DNA of 50,118 bases from Candidatus Daviesbacteria bacterium (GCA_016176465.1 JACOXD010000004.1:1-50118), one strand, 5' to 3'; positions 16,999 to 24,356 are shown, counted from the stretch's first letter. Program-made: numbers and translations. The notes: a model not told the origin generated them from the sequence alone.

Positions 16999-17868
16999 TT
17001 AGGGACTAGTTTTTCCTTTCTTTTTAAATAATCTTTTTTCTAATTTTTCCACTGCATCTTTGGTTAAAATTAAAGTCTGATGTTTTATAACTTCATAAGC
17101 ATTAAGCAAATTAACGTCTAAAAGGTTTGCTTTCTCTATATTTTTAACTGCTCTTAATGCTTTTTCAGACCTATCTCCAACTAAAAATAAAGCTGTTTTT
17201 TTAGCAGAGCTAACTTTTGTTAAAAAATTAACAAACTCTTTAGTTTTACCTAAAGCTTTATCCAAATTAGCAACTCCTAAAATTTCTTTTTCTTGCAATT
17301 TTTGAGACAACGCAGAAATTAAAGCCTGTTTTTTCATTTTTTTGGGTAAATCCAAATTAATTTTTCTGACCTTAGGTCCAAGAGCAATCCCTCCACCAAC
17401 AAATATTGGAGCTCTAACTGCTCCATGCCTTGCTCTGCCTGTTCCTTTTTGGCGATAGATTTTTCTGGTTGAACCTTCAACTTCTCCTCTAGTTTTGGTA
17501 TTTGAAAAATGACCTTTTTTGTTATTCAAATAAACTCTCATTGCTTGAGAAAGCAAGGATGAATTAACAGGTTGGGCGAAAACTTCTTTAGGTAAACTTA
17601 AATTTCCCATTGACCTACCTGCTAAAGAATAAACAGGGATCGAGAGGCTTATCCTTTTGCTAGCGAGGGGTGACGCCGAGGAGAGGTCTTGGCGCGAAGC
17701 CGCAGCGACTGAAAGAAGCGAGGATGCACGACGAGAAACCGAGGCGGTCTTCGACTCTGAGGGACGAGCCCTCAGGCTCAGACTCGAACGAGCAGGACCC
17801 GGAGCTTTCGTGGGCTTTGCTTTTCTTGTTATTGTTTTCTTACTTACTACTTTTTTTTTAACTGGCAT
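16999..17868 (-). CDS. rplD: 50S ribosomal protein L4 with insertion
   Basis: L4, 289 residues from the ATG at 17868, which has AAGGAGAGG 4 nt upstream. A longer frame exists but lies wholly inside rplC. The core shows [20 protein letters not shown], then the tunnel loop [20 protein letters not shown] and [20 protein letters not shown]. Residues about 18-76 are a Ser/Arg/Ala-rich insertion absent from normal L4 (usually 200-210 residues), encoded by a GC-rich repeat segment. In gamma-proteobacteria L4 represses its own operon, and a leader hairpin upstream of rplC makes regulation here worth testing. Confidence 0.93.
   Translation of the reverse strand: MPVKKKVVSKKTITRKAKPTKAPGPARSSLSLRARPSESKTASVSRRASSLLSVAAASRQDLSSASPLASKRISLSIPVYSLAGRSMGNLSLPKEVFAQPVNSSLLSQAMRVYLNNKKGHFSNTKTRGEVEGSTRKIYRQKGTGRARHGAVRAPIFVGGGIALGPKVRKINLDLPKKMKKQALISALSQKLQEKEILGVANLDKALGKTKEFVNFLTKVSSAKKTALFLVGDRSEKALRAVKNIEKANLLDVNLLNAYEVIKHQTLILTKDAVEKLEKRLFKKKGKTSP
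17640..17815. repeat. GC-rich repeat element in frame inside rplD
   Basis: This stretch is strikingly GC-rich in an AT-rich region. It contains the perfect inverted repeat CTGAGGG-ACGAG-CCCTCAG and further TCGA and GCTTC arms nearby. It is open in frame and encodes low-complexity Ser/Arg/Ala. It looks like a mobile palindromic element inserted into the N-terminal part of L4. Confidence 0.6.
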
Positions 17869-18565
17869 TTTCCTCTCCTTCTTTTGGCGCTTCTGCCTCT
17901 TTAACTTCGTCTGCACCCTCAGTTTTTGCACCTTCAGCTTCTTTAGCTTCTTCTTCCTCATCTACTTTTTCCTCAGGTGGAGGAGTATTATTTTCTTTAT
18001 CTACCCCAACAACCTCTAATCCTGTATAGCTTAAATTGCTATTTCCCATGTGACCTGCCATTTTTTTACCTTTAAAAACTCTACCCGGAGTTGTACCAGA
18101 ACCAATAGATCCTGGAGCTCGATGACGATCTGATTGACCATGAGTTTTTGGTCCACCATGAAATCTATATCTTTTAACTCCTCCTTGAAAACCTTTTCCT
18201 TTAGTTGTTCCACTTACCTTTACTGCATCGCCAATAAAAAAAATATCCGAGACTTTTATTTCTTGTCCCGGATTTACATCTACAGTTTCAACCCTTACTT
18301 CTTTAAGAAAACGGAGTGACATCTCCACTCCGGCTTTCTTGGTATGTCCAATTTGGGCTTTATTAACGCTTTTTTTACCTCCAGAGGAGGGGCGTATTAT
18401 TCCAAAGCCAATTTGGACAGCGCTATAACCATCTTTGGTATCAGTGGTTTTAAGTTGAGTTACAAAGTTTGGACCCAAAGTAATCACAGTAGCCCCTACC
18501 CTTCTTCCACGAGAGTCATATGTTGAAGTCATACCTTTTTTTATACCGAGTAATGTGTTGATCAT
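17858..18565 (-). CDS. rplC: 50S ribosomal protein L3
   Basis: L3, about 235 residues from the ATG at 18565, near the peptidyl transferase centre. Motifs: INTLLGIKKGMTSTYDSRGR at the start, KGKGFQGGVKRYRFHGGPKT near 122 and HRAPGSIGSGTTPGRVFKGK. The last about 45 residues are an acidic Glu/Ala/Lys tail not normal for L3. A TTG at 18574 lies next to a T-run and is unlikely as a start. No Shine-Dalgarno is visible, and a terminator-like hairpin ends 7 nt before the ATG. Confidence 0.95.
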   Translation of the reverse strand: MINTLLGIKKGMTSTYDSRGRRVGATVITLGPNFVTQLKTTDTKDGYSAVQIGFGIIRPSSGGKKSVNKAQIGHTKKAGVEMSLRFLKEVRVETVDVNPGQEIKVSDIFFIGDAVKVSGTTKGKGFQGGVKRYRFHGGPKTHGQSDRHRAPGSIGSGTTPGRVFKGKKMAGHMGNSNLSYTGLEVVGVDKENNTPPPEEKVDEEEEAKEAEGAKTEGADEVKEAEAPKEGEENAS

Positions 18566-18572
18566 AAAAGTC

Positions 18573-18608
18573 AAAAAAAGAGTGAGTTCGCCTAGGCGAA
18601 TCTCACTC
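18573..18608 (-). terminator. terminator-like hairpin in the rplC leader
   Basis: On the - strand GAGTGAGATTCGCC and GGCGAACTCACTC form a 13-bp stem with one bulge, followed by seven T residues. It ends only 7 nt before the rplC ATG. Transcripts coming from tuf-rpsJ would have to pass it, so it may be an attenuator for the ribosomal operon. Confidence 0.65.
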
Positions 18609-18658
18609 AGTATCTCGCACCTATTTTTAATCGCCGTATCACTGCCTGATCCGACTTG

Positions 18659-18686
18659 TCCTTCCGAAGATTACTGCGGAGGAGGA
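18659..18686. repeat. REP-like palindrome upstream of rplC
   Basis: TCCTTCCG and CGGAGGAGGA form an imperfect inverted repeat around AAGATTACTG. Its right end matches the segment inside rpsQ (12822-12832). It sits in the 200-bp leader region before rplC, which otherwise shows only the hairpin at 18573-18608. Confidence 0.45.
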
Positions 18687-18780
18687 CGCGCGATTTACTG
18701 AAAAGTTAAATTGTTAAACTTATCCTGATTTAAACATCAGTTATGGAATTTTAACACACGAGTGAGGCTAAATGCAACTG

Positions 18781-19161
18781 CTACTCCAAAAACAACTCGC
18801 CTTTTGGAAAGTTTATTTTTAGATGGAAGTGTTTAAGAAAAGATAATCCTAACAAACCATCAATCGGAGACTCAGGAGGAAAATCTTTAATGATTGCATC
18901 TACATTTTTAATTTTTTTCCCTAGCACACTTATTTCTGGAATGACTACCTTAGGTACAGTTTCAATTGCAGTAGCAGTTGTTGTTTGAATAGTTTTTTCA
19001 GGATCAATAGAGATTCCAATTCCCAAAGCCAATTTCCAAGGTAATACCACCAAACTCGCGCCTGTGTCGAGTACTAATCTTGTGACTATAGTGACTCGCC
19101 CTGTCACTTGCGCATCAACAATAATAACAGATGCAGAGGGGTCAAATCTTAGAATTGGCAT
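18781..19161 (-). CDS. retropepsin-like aspartic protease
   Basis: A 126-residue single-domain protein of the clan AA (retropepsin-like) type. The catalytic motif LVLDTGASLVVLP (Asp near 32) is followed by a flap-like stretch and the hydrophobic-Gly end motif DGLLGLSFLKHFHLKINF near 102. Such short proteins act as dimers, each giving one Asp. No signal peptide or membrane segment is visible, so it is probably cytosolic. It overlaps the preceding small gene by 13 bp, and the two are probably co-translated. Natural substrate unknown. Confidence 0.8.
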   Translation of the reverse strand: MPILRFDPSASVIIVDAQVTGRVTIVTRLVLDTGASLVVLPWKLALGIGISIDPEKTIQTTTATAIETVPKVVIPEISVLGKKIKNVDAIIKDFPPESPIDGLLGLSFLKHFHLKINFPKGELFLE

Positions 19162-19373
19162 TTAAAAAGGAAGGAACCAGATATCCTCCCTGTATATAAA
19201 GTAGCCACTGTTTTACCCTTTGGAACTTTAGCTATCCTTTCATAGATTTTGTTTCGATCGCTGCTGGCAAGTAGTGGTTTAACATCCACAGGTTGATTCA
19301 GCTCATTTTCTTTAATTACTTCCAGCAAAACCCAGGTATTTTTAAATTTTTTCTTAACTTCTGAAATCTTCAT
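19149..19373 (-). CDS. small partner of the aspartic protease
   Basis: A 74-residue protein from the ATG at 19373 (a TTG at 19400 would add nine). It starts MKISEVKKKFKNTWVLLEVI and ends TVATLYTGRISGSFLFKCQF. Short proteins of this general form, with a W-V-L-x-E-V start and a late Y/F-T/F-G motif, commonly accompany retropepsin-like genes in bacteria and archaea, in the manner of DUF5678. That match is from memory and modest. The 13-bp overlap with the protease gene supports a functional pair. Confidence 0.65.
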   Translation of the reverse strand: MKISEVKKKFKNTWVLLEVIKENELNQPVDVKPLLASSDRNKIYERIAKVPKGKTVATLYTGRISGSFLFKCQF

Positions 19374-19410
19374 GATTACTAATTTTACCAAATTACCCAA
19401 AAGCTAACAA

Positions 19411-19450
19411 CTTCCACCCCCTGGGTGGAATAGGTTGACACCTGCGGATA
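19411..19450 (+). repeat. two-hairpin repeat, copy A
   Basis: A palindrome CCACCCcctGGGTGG is followed by GAATAGGTTGACACCTGCGG, which holds a second small palindrome AGGT-TGAC-ACCT. Copies with the same order are at 27301-27345 (reverse strand) and 36289-36326. All lie just downstream of a - strand gene. Confidence 0.6.
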
Positions 19451-19488
19451 TTCATTAAAGTCTGAAGCTAAATGCAAGCTATCGAGAA

Positions 19489-19854
19489 TTAATTATCCTC
19501 AGTCCCTATTTGTGGAAAATCTAAACCAATAGAGGTAGTCAACCCTAAGAAATAAATATCCATTACTCTACCTACTAAACCTTGTGGGCCACTTATACCA
19601 GCTCGCTGATAAAGCTCAACTACATCGGTAGGATGAGCAAATGTTCTAATTAAACCAGAAAAGCCATCTAAACTCCTAAATTCCAACTGTAGATGAGAGT
19701 CCCCCTTTACTGAAGCTCCAGAAACTTCCATTACCTCTACTCTTAAATTGGGATTGTCAGGGCTTAGATTTGCATCAAACCAACCGCTACCCACTAGTTT
19801 AAACTGGCGAATTGCACCTCTTTTAATAGCCTCTTCTGTTTCATGAAAATTCAT
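19489..19854 (-). CDS. unknown protein after rpsJ
   Basis: About 121 residues from the ATG at 19854; a TTG at 19899 would overlap rpsJ and adds a less likely start. It begins MNFHETEEAIKRGAIRQFKL and includes WFDANLSPDNPNLRVEVMEV and LVGRVMDIYFLGLTTSIGLD. It appears soluble with mixed alpha/beta character and no cysteines, signal peptide or motif I know. It lies 22 bp downstream of rpsJ in the same direction, so is probably co-transcribed. Function unknown. Confidence 0.65.
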   Translation of the reverse strand: MNFHETEEAIKRGAIRQFKLVGSGWFDANLSPDNPNLRVEVMEVSGASVKGDSHLQLEFRSLDGFSGLIRTFAHPTDVVELYQRAGISGPQGLVGRVMDIYFLGLTTSIGLDFPQIGTEDN

Positions 19855-19876
19855 AAAAGTAAATTTTTGAAGATAT

Positions 19877-20185
19877 TTACATCTTAATCTCGATGTCAAC
19901 TCCTGCAGGCAACTCTAAATACATTAAAGAATCTATTGTCTTATCTGTAGGTTCAATAATATCTATGACTCTTTTATGAACTTTTATTTCAAATGCTTCT
20001 TGGGAATTTTTTTCTACAAAAGGAGAGCGGGGAACTGTTATTCTTGAGGTTTTAGTGGGGAGTGGGATGGGTCCAACTACTTTGGCACCAGTACGCAAGG
20101 CAGTATCAATTAACTGCTCGCAAGTAGCATCTAAGACTCGATGATCATATGCTTTTAATCTAACACGAATGCGTCCTTTGGCCAT
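19877..20185 (-). CDS. rpsJ: 30S ribosomal protein S10
   Basis: S10, 102 residues, in the 30S head and also NusE in antitermination complexes. The sequence [20 protein letters not shown], then [20 protein letters not shown] and [15 protein letters not shown] is typical. Unusually it is separated from rplC by about 1.3 kb holding three non-ribosomal genes, although tuf-rpsJ order upstream is conserved. Confidence 0.97.
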   Translation of the reverse strand: MAKGRIRVRLKAYDHRVLDATCEQLIDTALRTGAKVVGPIPLPTKTSRITVPRSPFVEKNSQEAFEIKVHKRVIDIIEPTDKTIDSLMYLELPAGVDIEIKM

Positions 20186-20234
20186 ATTTTAATTATTCCC
20201 CTATCAAAGTGCTTATATTTTACACCCTAAAGAT

Positions 20235-20265
20235 AAAAAAAGGGCCATCTCTGGCCCCTTAAAAA
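20235..20265. terminator. intrinsic terminator after tuf
   Basis: GGGCCA-GAGA-TGGCCC stem on the - strand followed by seven T residues, starting 9 bp after the tuf stop. The opposite side has AAAAA/TTTTT flanks too. It would end most tuf transcripts before rpsJ. Confidence 0.8.
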
Positions 20266-20273
20266 TCATTGCT

Positions 20274-21458
20274 TTAGGCAATAATTTTGGTAATAACTCC
20301 TGCTCCAACAGTTTTACCACCTTCTCTAATAGCAAAGCGGAGTCCTTCTTCCATAGCAACAGGTGTAATTAATTTTGCAGTAATTTTAGTAGTGTCTCCT
20401 GGCATTGCCATCTCAACTCCTTCAGGAAGTTGAACCTCACCAGTCACATCTGTGGTTCTAACATAAAATTGTGGTCTATATCCTTTGAAAAAGGGAGTGT
20501 GCCTTCCACCCTCTTCTTTGGAAAGTACATAAATTTCTGCTTCAAATTCGCTATGTGGGGTAATTGAGCCTGGTTTTGCCAAAACTTGGCCACGCTCAAC
20601 ATCATCTTTTTCAATCCCTCGAAGTAACACTCCAGCATTATCTCCAGCTTCTCCTTGGTCCAACATTTTATGAAACATTTCAACACCTGTTACAACACTC
20701 TTTGTGGTTGGTCTGATTCCCACAATTTCTACCTCTTCATTAACTTTAACAACTCCTCGCTCTATCCTTCCTGTAACAACAGTCCCACGACCTTTGATTG
20801 AAAAAACATCTTCAACTGCCATCAAAAATGGCTTATCTTTATCTCGTACTGGAGTTGGAATCCAAGTATCAACAGCTTCCATTAAGGCTTCAATAGATTT
20901 TACTGCTTCGCCATCTCCTTCCAAAGCTTTTTTAGCTGAACCTCTAATTATGGGTGATTGCGGATCATATTCATATTTTTTAAGTAAATCTCTAACTTCT
21001 TCTTCAACCAAATCCAAAAGTTCTGGATCATCAACCATATCTACTTTATTTAAATAAACTACAATAGCAGGAACTCCTACTTGGCGAGCTAATAATAAAT
21101 GTTCTCTAGTTTGTGGCATTGGTCCATCTGGTGCGGATACAACTAAAATGGCGCCATCTGTTTGGGCGGCGCCTGTAATCATGTTTTTAATATAATCTGC
21201 ATGGCCTGGCATATCGATGTGGGCATAATGGCGGGTTGCAGTTTCGTATTCTTGATGAGTAATATTAATAGTTATACCTCTAGCTCTCTCTTCTGGAGCA
21301 TTGTCAATCTGTTCGTAGGATCTATATTCTGCTTGACCTTTTTCAGCTAAAATTTTAGTAATAGCAGAGGTTAGCGTAGTTTTACCATGGTCAACGTGAC
21401 CCATGGTCCCAATATTAACGTGTGGTTTATTTCTTTCAAATTTTTTTACATCAGCCAT
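20274..21458 (-). CDS. tuf: elongation factor Tu
   Basis: EF-Tu, 394 residues, delivers aminoacyl-tRNA to the ribosome. G-domain motifs are GHVDHGKTT at 19-27 (P-loop), the switch I RGITI near 60, DMPGH near 82 (DCPGH is usual), NKVD near 137 and SAKKAL near 175. Domains II and III follow with [20 protein letters not shown] and the ending [15 protein letters not shown]. It has its own promoter 120 bp upstream and a terminator right after the stop. Confidence 0.98.
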   Translation of the reverse strand: MADVKKFERNKPHVNIGTMGHVDHGKTTLTSAITKILAEKGQAEYRSYEQIDNAPEERARGITINITHQEYETATRHYAHIDMPGHADYIKNMITGAAQTDGAILVVSAPDGPMPQTREHLLLARQVGVPAIVVYLNKVDMVDDPELLDLVEEEVRDLLKKYEYDPQSPIIRGSAKKALEGDGEAVKSIEALMEAVDTWIPTPVRDKDKPFLMAVEDVFSIKGRGTVVTGRIERGVVKVNEEVEIVGIRPTTKSVVTGVEMFHKMLDQGEAGDNAGVLLRGIEKDDVERGQVLAKPGSITPHSEFEAEIYVLSKEEGGRHTPFFKGYRPQFYVRTTDVTGEVQLPEGVEMAMPGDTTKITAKLITPVAMEEGLRFAIREGGKTVGAGVITKIIA

Positions 21459-21547
21459 AATTTTAGTTTAAAGTTATTAGTTTGTAGTTCATAGTATAAA
21501 TCATCTGAGAGTATCTATCAACCATAAACTTTAACCCATTAACCCTA

Positions 21548-21571
21548 ATAAAAACCAGCTCTAAGCTGGAT
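21548..21571 (-). terminator. hairpin plus T-run at the start of the tuf transcript
   Basis: CCAGCT-TAG-AGCTGG followed by TTTTTATT on the - strand, beginning a few nt after the predicted tuf start site. It could end read-through from gpsA or act as an attenuator in the about 115-nt tuf leader. Confidence 0.55.
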
Positions 21572-21579
21572 TAGCAAGC

Positions 21580-21608
21580 ATAATACTAGATTTAATTTTA
21601 AAATGCAA
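21580..21608 (-). promoter_or_regulatory. tuf promoter
   Basis: TTGCAT and TATTAT separated by 17 bp on the - strand, upstream of tuf. The expected start site is near 21573, giving a leader of about 115 nt. Confidence 0.6.
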
Positions 21609-21615
21609 TACCCAC

Positions 21616-21651
21616 CTGTCATTCTGATACGGCTCTGCCGGAGAAGAATCT
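21616..21651. repeat. CTGTCATTCTGA...GAAGAATCT repeat
   Basis: Shares both ends, in the same order, with the left half of the element at 47731-47796. Its centre holds a CGGC-TCT-GCCG hairpin. It lies just upstream of the tuf promoter. Confidence 0.5.
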
Positions 21652-21663
21652 ATTAAATTTAGC

Positions 21664-21690
21664 TTTAGCTTGACAACTCGGGGTTGGAAG
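21664..21690 (+). repeat. TTTAGCTTGACAACTCGGGG repeat, copy 1
   Basis: A 27-bp sequence identical at 24373-24399, with a third copy of 24 bp at 27905-27928. It contains the small inverted repeat CAAC-TCGGG-GTTG. It lies about 30 bp downstream of gpsA. Confidence 0.6.
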
Positions 21691-21719
21691 TTGGAAGTAG
21701 TATTGATCTAACAAGGAAT

Positions 21720-22730
21720 TTATCTTCTAACCTTAAATCTTTGCTCAGTAATTTGTTGGTAAGCTTGATATGGAGTTAATTCTCCTATAAGGATCTTATG
21801 CACTCCTTCTAAAACAGGTACTTTCACTCCCAAAGCTGAAGCAAGCTCAACTGCAGATCTTGCGGTGTATAAACCTTCAACCGTTTCGGTTGTGGCAAAA
21901 ACTTTCTCTAGAGGCTCGCCTCTTCCAATCCGTACTCCTGTTTTAAAATTCCTAGTTGCCTGTTTAGCCCAACTAAGATAAATATCGCCAAATCCTGCTG
22001 GACCCAAAAGAGTTAGCAAATGACCCCCTGCTGCTAAAGTTATCCTGGTGATATCTTGGAGTGCTAGTCTAGCTATATAAGATTCAGCATTATCATCCAA
22101 TTCCATCCCGTTGCACATACCCGTAGCGAGCGCGCCAACATTTTTTAAGGCTCCTACTAGTTGCACACCAATGAAGTCTCTACTTGCTTCAACAACAAAC
22201 CCATTTCCTTCAAATGCAGAGCCAATGGGTCTTATAACATCTGCTTTATCAGCAGCAATTACAGTTCCTGTAGGTTTACCTTGTGCAATTAAAGTAGCTA
22301 AGTTGGGTCCTGATAAAACTGCCAGCCTGGAAACCTGAGGTTGTATCTCTCTTACTACCTCTGACATCAATTTATGGGTATGCAGCTCTATTCCTTTTGA
22401 GCCAACAACTATAAATGCTTCATTGGGCCAATAAGGAGAAAGTCTTTCGAGATATTCTCTTAGTCGTTGAGCAGGTGGGGCAAAGACCACGATATCTATA
22501 TCGTCAAAAAGTTCTTTAGGATCATATACTCCTTTTACATTATCTGGAAAAATTATATTAGGAAGCCTCCTATCATCTGGTAATCTATGCGTTCTTTGGA
22601 ATGTCTCTGCAGCCTCAGGAGTTCTAAAGCCGAGTCTAACTTCATGACCAAGTCTGGAAAGATGGACAGCAAATGCAGATGCAAGTTGCCCTGGAGGCAA
22701 ACACGCTATTTTTTTAGGTTCAAACTCCAC
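21720..22730 (-). CDS. gpsA: glycerol-3-phosphate dehydrogenase-like protein
   Basis: 336 residues, NAD(P)-dependent glycerol-3-phosphate dehydrogenase family, which makes glycerol 3-phosphate for phospholipids. The C-terminal part is well kept: GALKNVGALATGMCNGMELD near 194 with the catalytic Lys196 region, DNAESYIARLALQDITRI, GPAGFGDIYLSW and the ETVEGLYTARSAVELA end motif. SKGIE near 109 and SGPNLA near 139 also match. The N-terminal dinucleotide loop is unusual: LPPGQLA at 11-17 replaces GxGxxG, so cofactor binding may differ. Start is GTG with a possible -10 only 8 nt away. Confidence 0.8.
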   Translation of the reverse strand: MEFEPKKIACLPPGQLASAFAVHLSRLGHEVRLGFRTPEAAETFQRTHRLPDDRRLPNIIFPDNVKGVYDPKELFDDIDIVVFAPPAQRLREYLERLSPYWPNEAFIVVGSKGIELHTHKLMSEVVREIQPQVSRLAVLSGPNLATLIAQGKPTGTVIAADKADVIRPIGSAFEGNGFVVEASRDFIGVQLVGALKNVGALATGMCNGMELDDNAESYIARLALQDITRITLAAGGHLLTLLGPAGFGDIYLSWAKQATRNFKTGVRIGRGEPLEKVFATTETVEGLYTARSAVELASALGVKVPVLEGVHKILIGELTPYQAYQQITEQRFKVRR

Positions 22731-22738
22731 AAGCCACT

Positions 22739-22767
22739 ACTTTACCAGCAAAAGCTTGAAGAAGCAA
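22739..22767 (-). promoter_or_regulatory. possible gpsA promoter
   Basis: TTGCTT and TAAAGT spaced by 17 bp, with a TG upstream of the -10. Only 8 nt separate the -10 from the GTG start, predicting an almost leaderless mRNA. Confidence 0.4.
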
Positions 22768-22847
22768 TTATTTTGAGAGTTTCGCTCTTAACTTCATCAG
22801 TATCTTAGTCTGTTAGAATAACAGTCTGGCTGCTTACAAAAATTCTC

Positions 22848-22883
22848 AAAAAAAGTTTGTGCGTACACCTGAAAGGTGCAAAC
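22848..22883 (-). terminator. intrinsic terminator after the small membrane protein
   Basis: On the - strand GTTTG-CACCT-TTC-AGGTG with outer CAAAC forms a stem with an internal bulge, followed by seven T. It ends the unit antitoxin, toxin, small membrane protein. Confidence 0.65.
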
Positions 22884-22938
22884 CTAAATCAGTGTTATTC
22901 CATATCTTCAATTATATAAAAGAAAAGTTTTGACTTCA

Positions 22939-22976
22939 TGATACAAAGATATGCTATAGCTTAAGATTGTATCAAT
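22939..22976. repeat. 38-bp direct repeat, left copy
   Basis: Identical base for base to 24319-24356 and in the same orientation. Structure: arms TGATACAA and TTGTATCA outside, central palindrome GCTATAGC, and unlike 6-mers between. The two copies bracket the toxin-antitoxin and membrane protein genes with a period of 1380 bp. Confidence 0.85.
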
Positions 22977-23006
22977 TAACACTCAAGGAGTGTAGCTTCA
23001 TCTCCT

Positions 23007-23378
23007 TTAACTTCTCTCATCAGTCACATTGCCAAATATTCCTATTAAAACTCCAACTGATACAGAAGTAGCTCTTATTAAAAGTCTTCTCCTAGTAGTA
23101 ATTTTTCTTAACTCAGCGCCCATTAAAACCCCTAAACCTATCAAAATTATGCCACCAGCTTGCATAAAAGGAGTAGAAGCGGGATCTTGATCAGATTTTG
23201 GATCTAAAAGAGGCAACTGGATGGGTCCTTTCTTGGGGCGTCCATAATACTCAGGATTTAATAAGTAACCTAAACCTCTTGTGACTATAGCTCCAGCAGC
23301 CCAAGGTCTTGCTATATCATTAAAAAAGGTTGAACTTCTTAATCTTTCTCCAATCGGCTCCGATTCCCTATTTGACAT
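23007..23378 (-). CDS. small membrane protein of the toxin cassette
   Basis: 123 residues. The first about 70 residues are soluble and Pro-rich (GYLLNPEYYGRPKKGPIQLP). Two hydrophobic segments follow, AGGIILIGLGVLMGA near 74 and ATSVSVGVLIGIFG near 103, around a basic loop RKITTRRRLLIR. So it is probably membrane-anchored. I know no family for it. A TATAAT 12 nt before the ATG (23391-23396) suggests its own promoter. It lies 84 bp after the PIN toxin, inside the pair of 38-bp repeats. Confidence 0.65.
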   Translation of the reverse strand: MSNRESEPIGERLRSSTFFNDIARPWAAGAIVTRGLGYLLNPEYYGRPKKGPIQLPLLDPKSDQDPASTPFMQAGGIILIGLGVLMGAELRKITTRRRLLIRATSVSVGVLIGIFGNVTDERS

Positions 23379-23390
23379 TATTTTGGATTT

Positions 23391-23396
23391 ATTATA
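23391..23396 (-). promoter_or_regulatory. -10 box of the small membrane protein
   Basis: TATAAT on the - strand, 12 nt before the ATG at 23378. The sequence 17 bp upstream is GTTAAA, a poor -35. A TTGACA at 23402-23407 is too close to pair. Confidence 0.4.
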
Positions 23397-23462
23397 ATTA
23401 ATCTTGTCAACCTTTAACTCTCCACTCTACCTGTAAAACCAGATGAGGCTATATTTTTTTAA

Positions 23463-23888
23463 TCATTGCAAGCTTCTTAGGTATTGTAAAAACTGAGCCG
23501 GAGTCTTTACTACAATTTTTAAATCCTCTTTGAGTTTTAGAATATTAAAATCCTTAATGTTATATGAAAGAACTAATATAACCTTAGCTTTTCTGGCACC
23601 AGCCACAATATGAGCATCATCCGCATCAAAGACATAATCTCTAAACTCAAGTTTGACCTTATCTAAATCTTTTAATTTTACTAAATTCATTTTATTTTCG
23701 ATTAACGTAGCAAAGTCTTTCTTGTTTAATTGTAACTTTTCTAATCCTCGTCTAAGCTCCTCTAAAGAGATGTTAGAAATAAATAGATCCAGCTGGGTTT
23801 CATTTAAAAGAAAATACGCTGCTCCTTTGCTTGATATAAGTGAAGAGAGGACTACATCCGAATCAACAAAAATCTTTCTCTTATTCAC
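23463..23888 (-). CDS. PIN-domain toxin
   Basis: 141 residues. PIN domain, predicted Mg-dependent ribonuclease of the VapC type. Acidic residues are in place: Asp8 and Asp10 in KIFVDSDVVLSSL, Glu44 in SLEELRRGLEK, and DADDAHIVAGARKAKVILVL near 88-107, with the late Asp in YNIKDFNILK. Start is GTG overlapping the antitoxin TGA (GTGA), so the two are translationally coupled. Targets of such toxins are usually tRNA or rRNA. Target here unknown. Confidence 0.88.
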   Translation of the reverse strand: MNKRKIFVDSDVVLSSLISSKGAAYFLLNETQLDLFISNISLEELRRGLEKLQLNKKDFATLIENKMNLVKLKDLDKVKLEFRDYVFDADDAHIVAGARKAKVILVLSYNIKDFNILKLKEDLKIVVKTPAQFLQYLRSLQ

Positions 23889-24151
23889 AGCTTGGAGCGG
23901 ATTTCTTTTAGCGCTTTGTGTACTTTATCGATATTTTTAAGATCTTCTTGTTCTGCTTTATAAAGATCATCATCTAGTCCTGTAAAAACAAAAGAGATTG
24001 AACTTGCTGGGATTCTATAAACCTTGCCAATTTTTTTGGCAACAATTTCTCCTCGGGAGATTAAATCATAAATTGTATTCTTACTTAGCTGCAGAATCTT
24101 AGCCACCTGTTCAGGAGTATAAACTTTTGGCAAATTTTGATCACTAATCAT
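23885..24151 (-). CDS. excisionase-type HTH antitoxin
   Basis: 88 residues. The N-terminal half is a MerR/excisionase-like helix-turn-helix: VYTPEQVAKILQLSKNTIYD then LISRGEIVAKKIGKVYRIPA (about 10-49), which binds DNA. The C-terminal half (about 55-88) is an acidic then basic helix expected to wrap the toxin. It is first in its operon, overlaps the PIN toxin by 4 bp and has a strong promoter whose predicted start site is at its own ATG. Confidence 0.85.
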   Translation of the reverse strand: MISDQNLPKVYTPEQVAKILQLSKNTIYDLISRGEIVAKKIGKVYRIPASSISFVFTGLDDDLYKAEQEDLKNIDKVHKALKEIRSKL

Positions 24152-24157
24152 TGCTAA

Positions 24158-24186
24158 ATTGTATTAAAAACTACTAAACCTGTCAA
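24158..24186 (-). promoter_or_regulatory. antitoxin promoter, predicted leaderless
   Basis: Consensus TTGACA, 17 bp, TACAAT. Only 6 nt separate the -10 from the ATG at 24151, so transcription should begin at or next to the first base of the start codon. Confidence 0.75.
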
Positions 24187-24197
24187 TACACCACTAA

Positions 24198-24216
24198 TCA
24201 CACCCCAGGGGTGTGA
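24198..24216. repeat. perfect palindrome before the antitoxin promoter
   Basis: TCACACCCC-A-GGGGTGTGA, 9-bp perfect arms (10 with the flanking A/T). It resembles the first hairpin of the A/C/D repeat family but lacks the second half. It sits directly upstream of the -35 box. Confidence 0.55.
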
Positions 24217-24255
24217 TATCACTGTTATGTCTGATGAGTGCTATAATAGTTGATC

Positions 24256-24273
24256 TAATACACTAGTGTATTA
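24256..24273. promoter_or_regulatory. 18-bp palindrome, possible operator
   Basis: TAATACACTAGTGTATTA is perfectly self-complementary and lies about 105 bp upstream of the antitoxin ATG. It may be an operator for the HTH antitoxin or a second regulator. No gene is found in 24152-24505; that stretch holds this site, the promoter, two repeats and a CCCGATCGGG palindrome at 24424-24433. Confidence 0.45.
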
Positions 24274-24318
24274 TAGTGAATATAGCTTGATATCATAGAC
24301 TAGATTATTAGATTAAAG

Positions 24319-24356
24319 TGATACAAAGATATGCTATAGCTTAAGATTGTATCAAT
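24319..24356. repeat. 38-bp direct repeat, right copy
   Basis: Second identical copy of the element at 22939-22976, upstream of the toxin-antitoxin operon. Bases on either side of the two copies differ, so the repeat unit is exactly 38 bp. Confidence 0.85.

Noticed and set aside
17657-18019. Long + strand open frame across the rplD/rplC region
   Set aside because: It lies opposite real L4 and L3 coding sequence, has low-complexity composition caused by the GC-rich repeat, and has no ribosome binding site or recognisable domain.
18575-18780. Structured RNA gene or tRNA in the rplC leader
   Set aside because: No tRNA or known ncRNA fold is apparent. The region holds one hairpin and one REP-like palindrome.
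22939-24356. CRISPR array from the two 38-bp repeats
   Set aside because: Only two copies 1380 bp apart with genes between them; no spacer-repeat periodicity and no cas genes.
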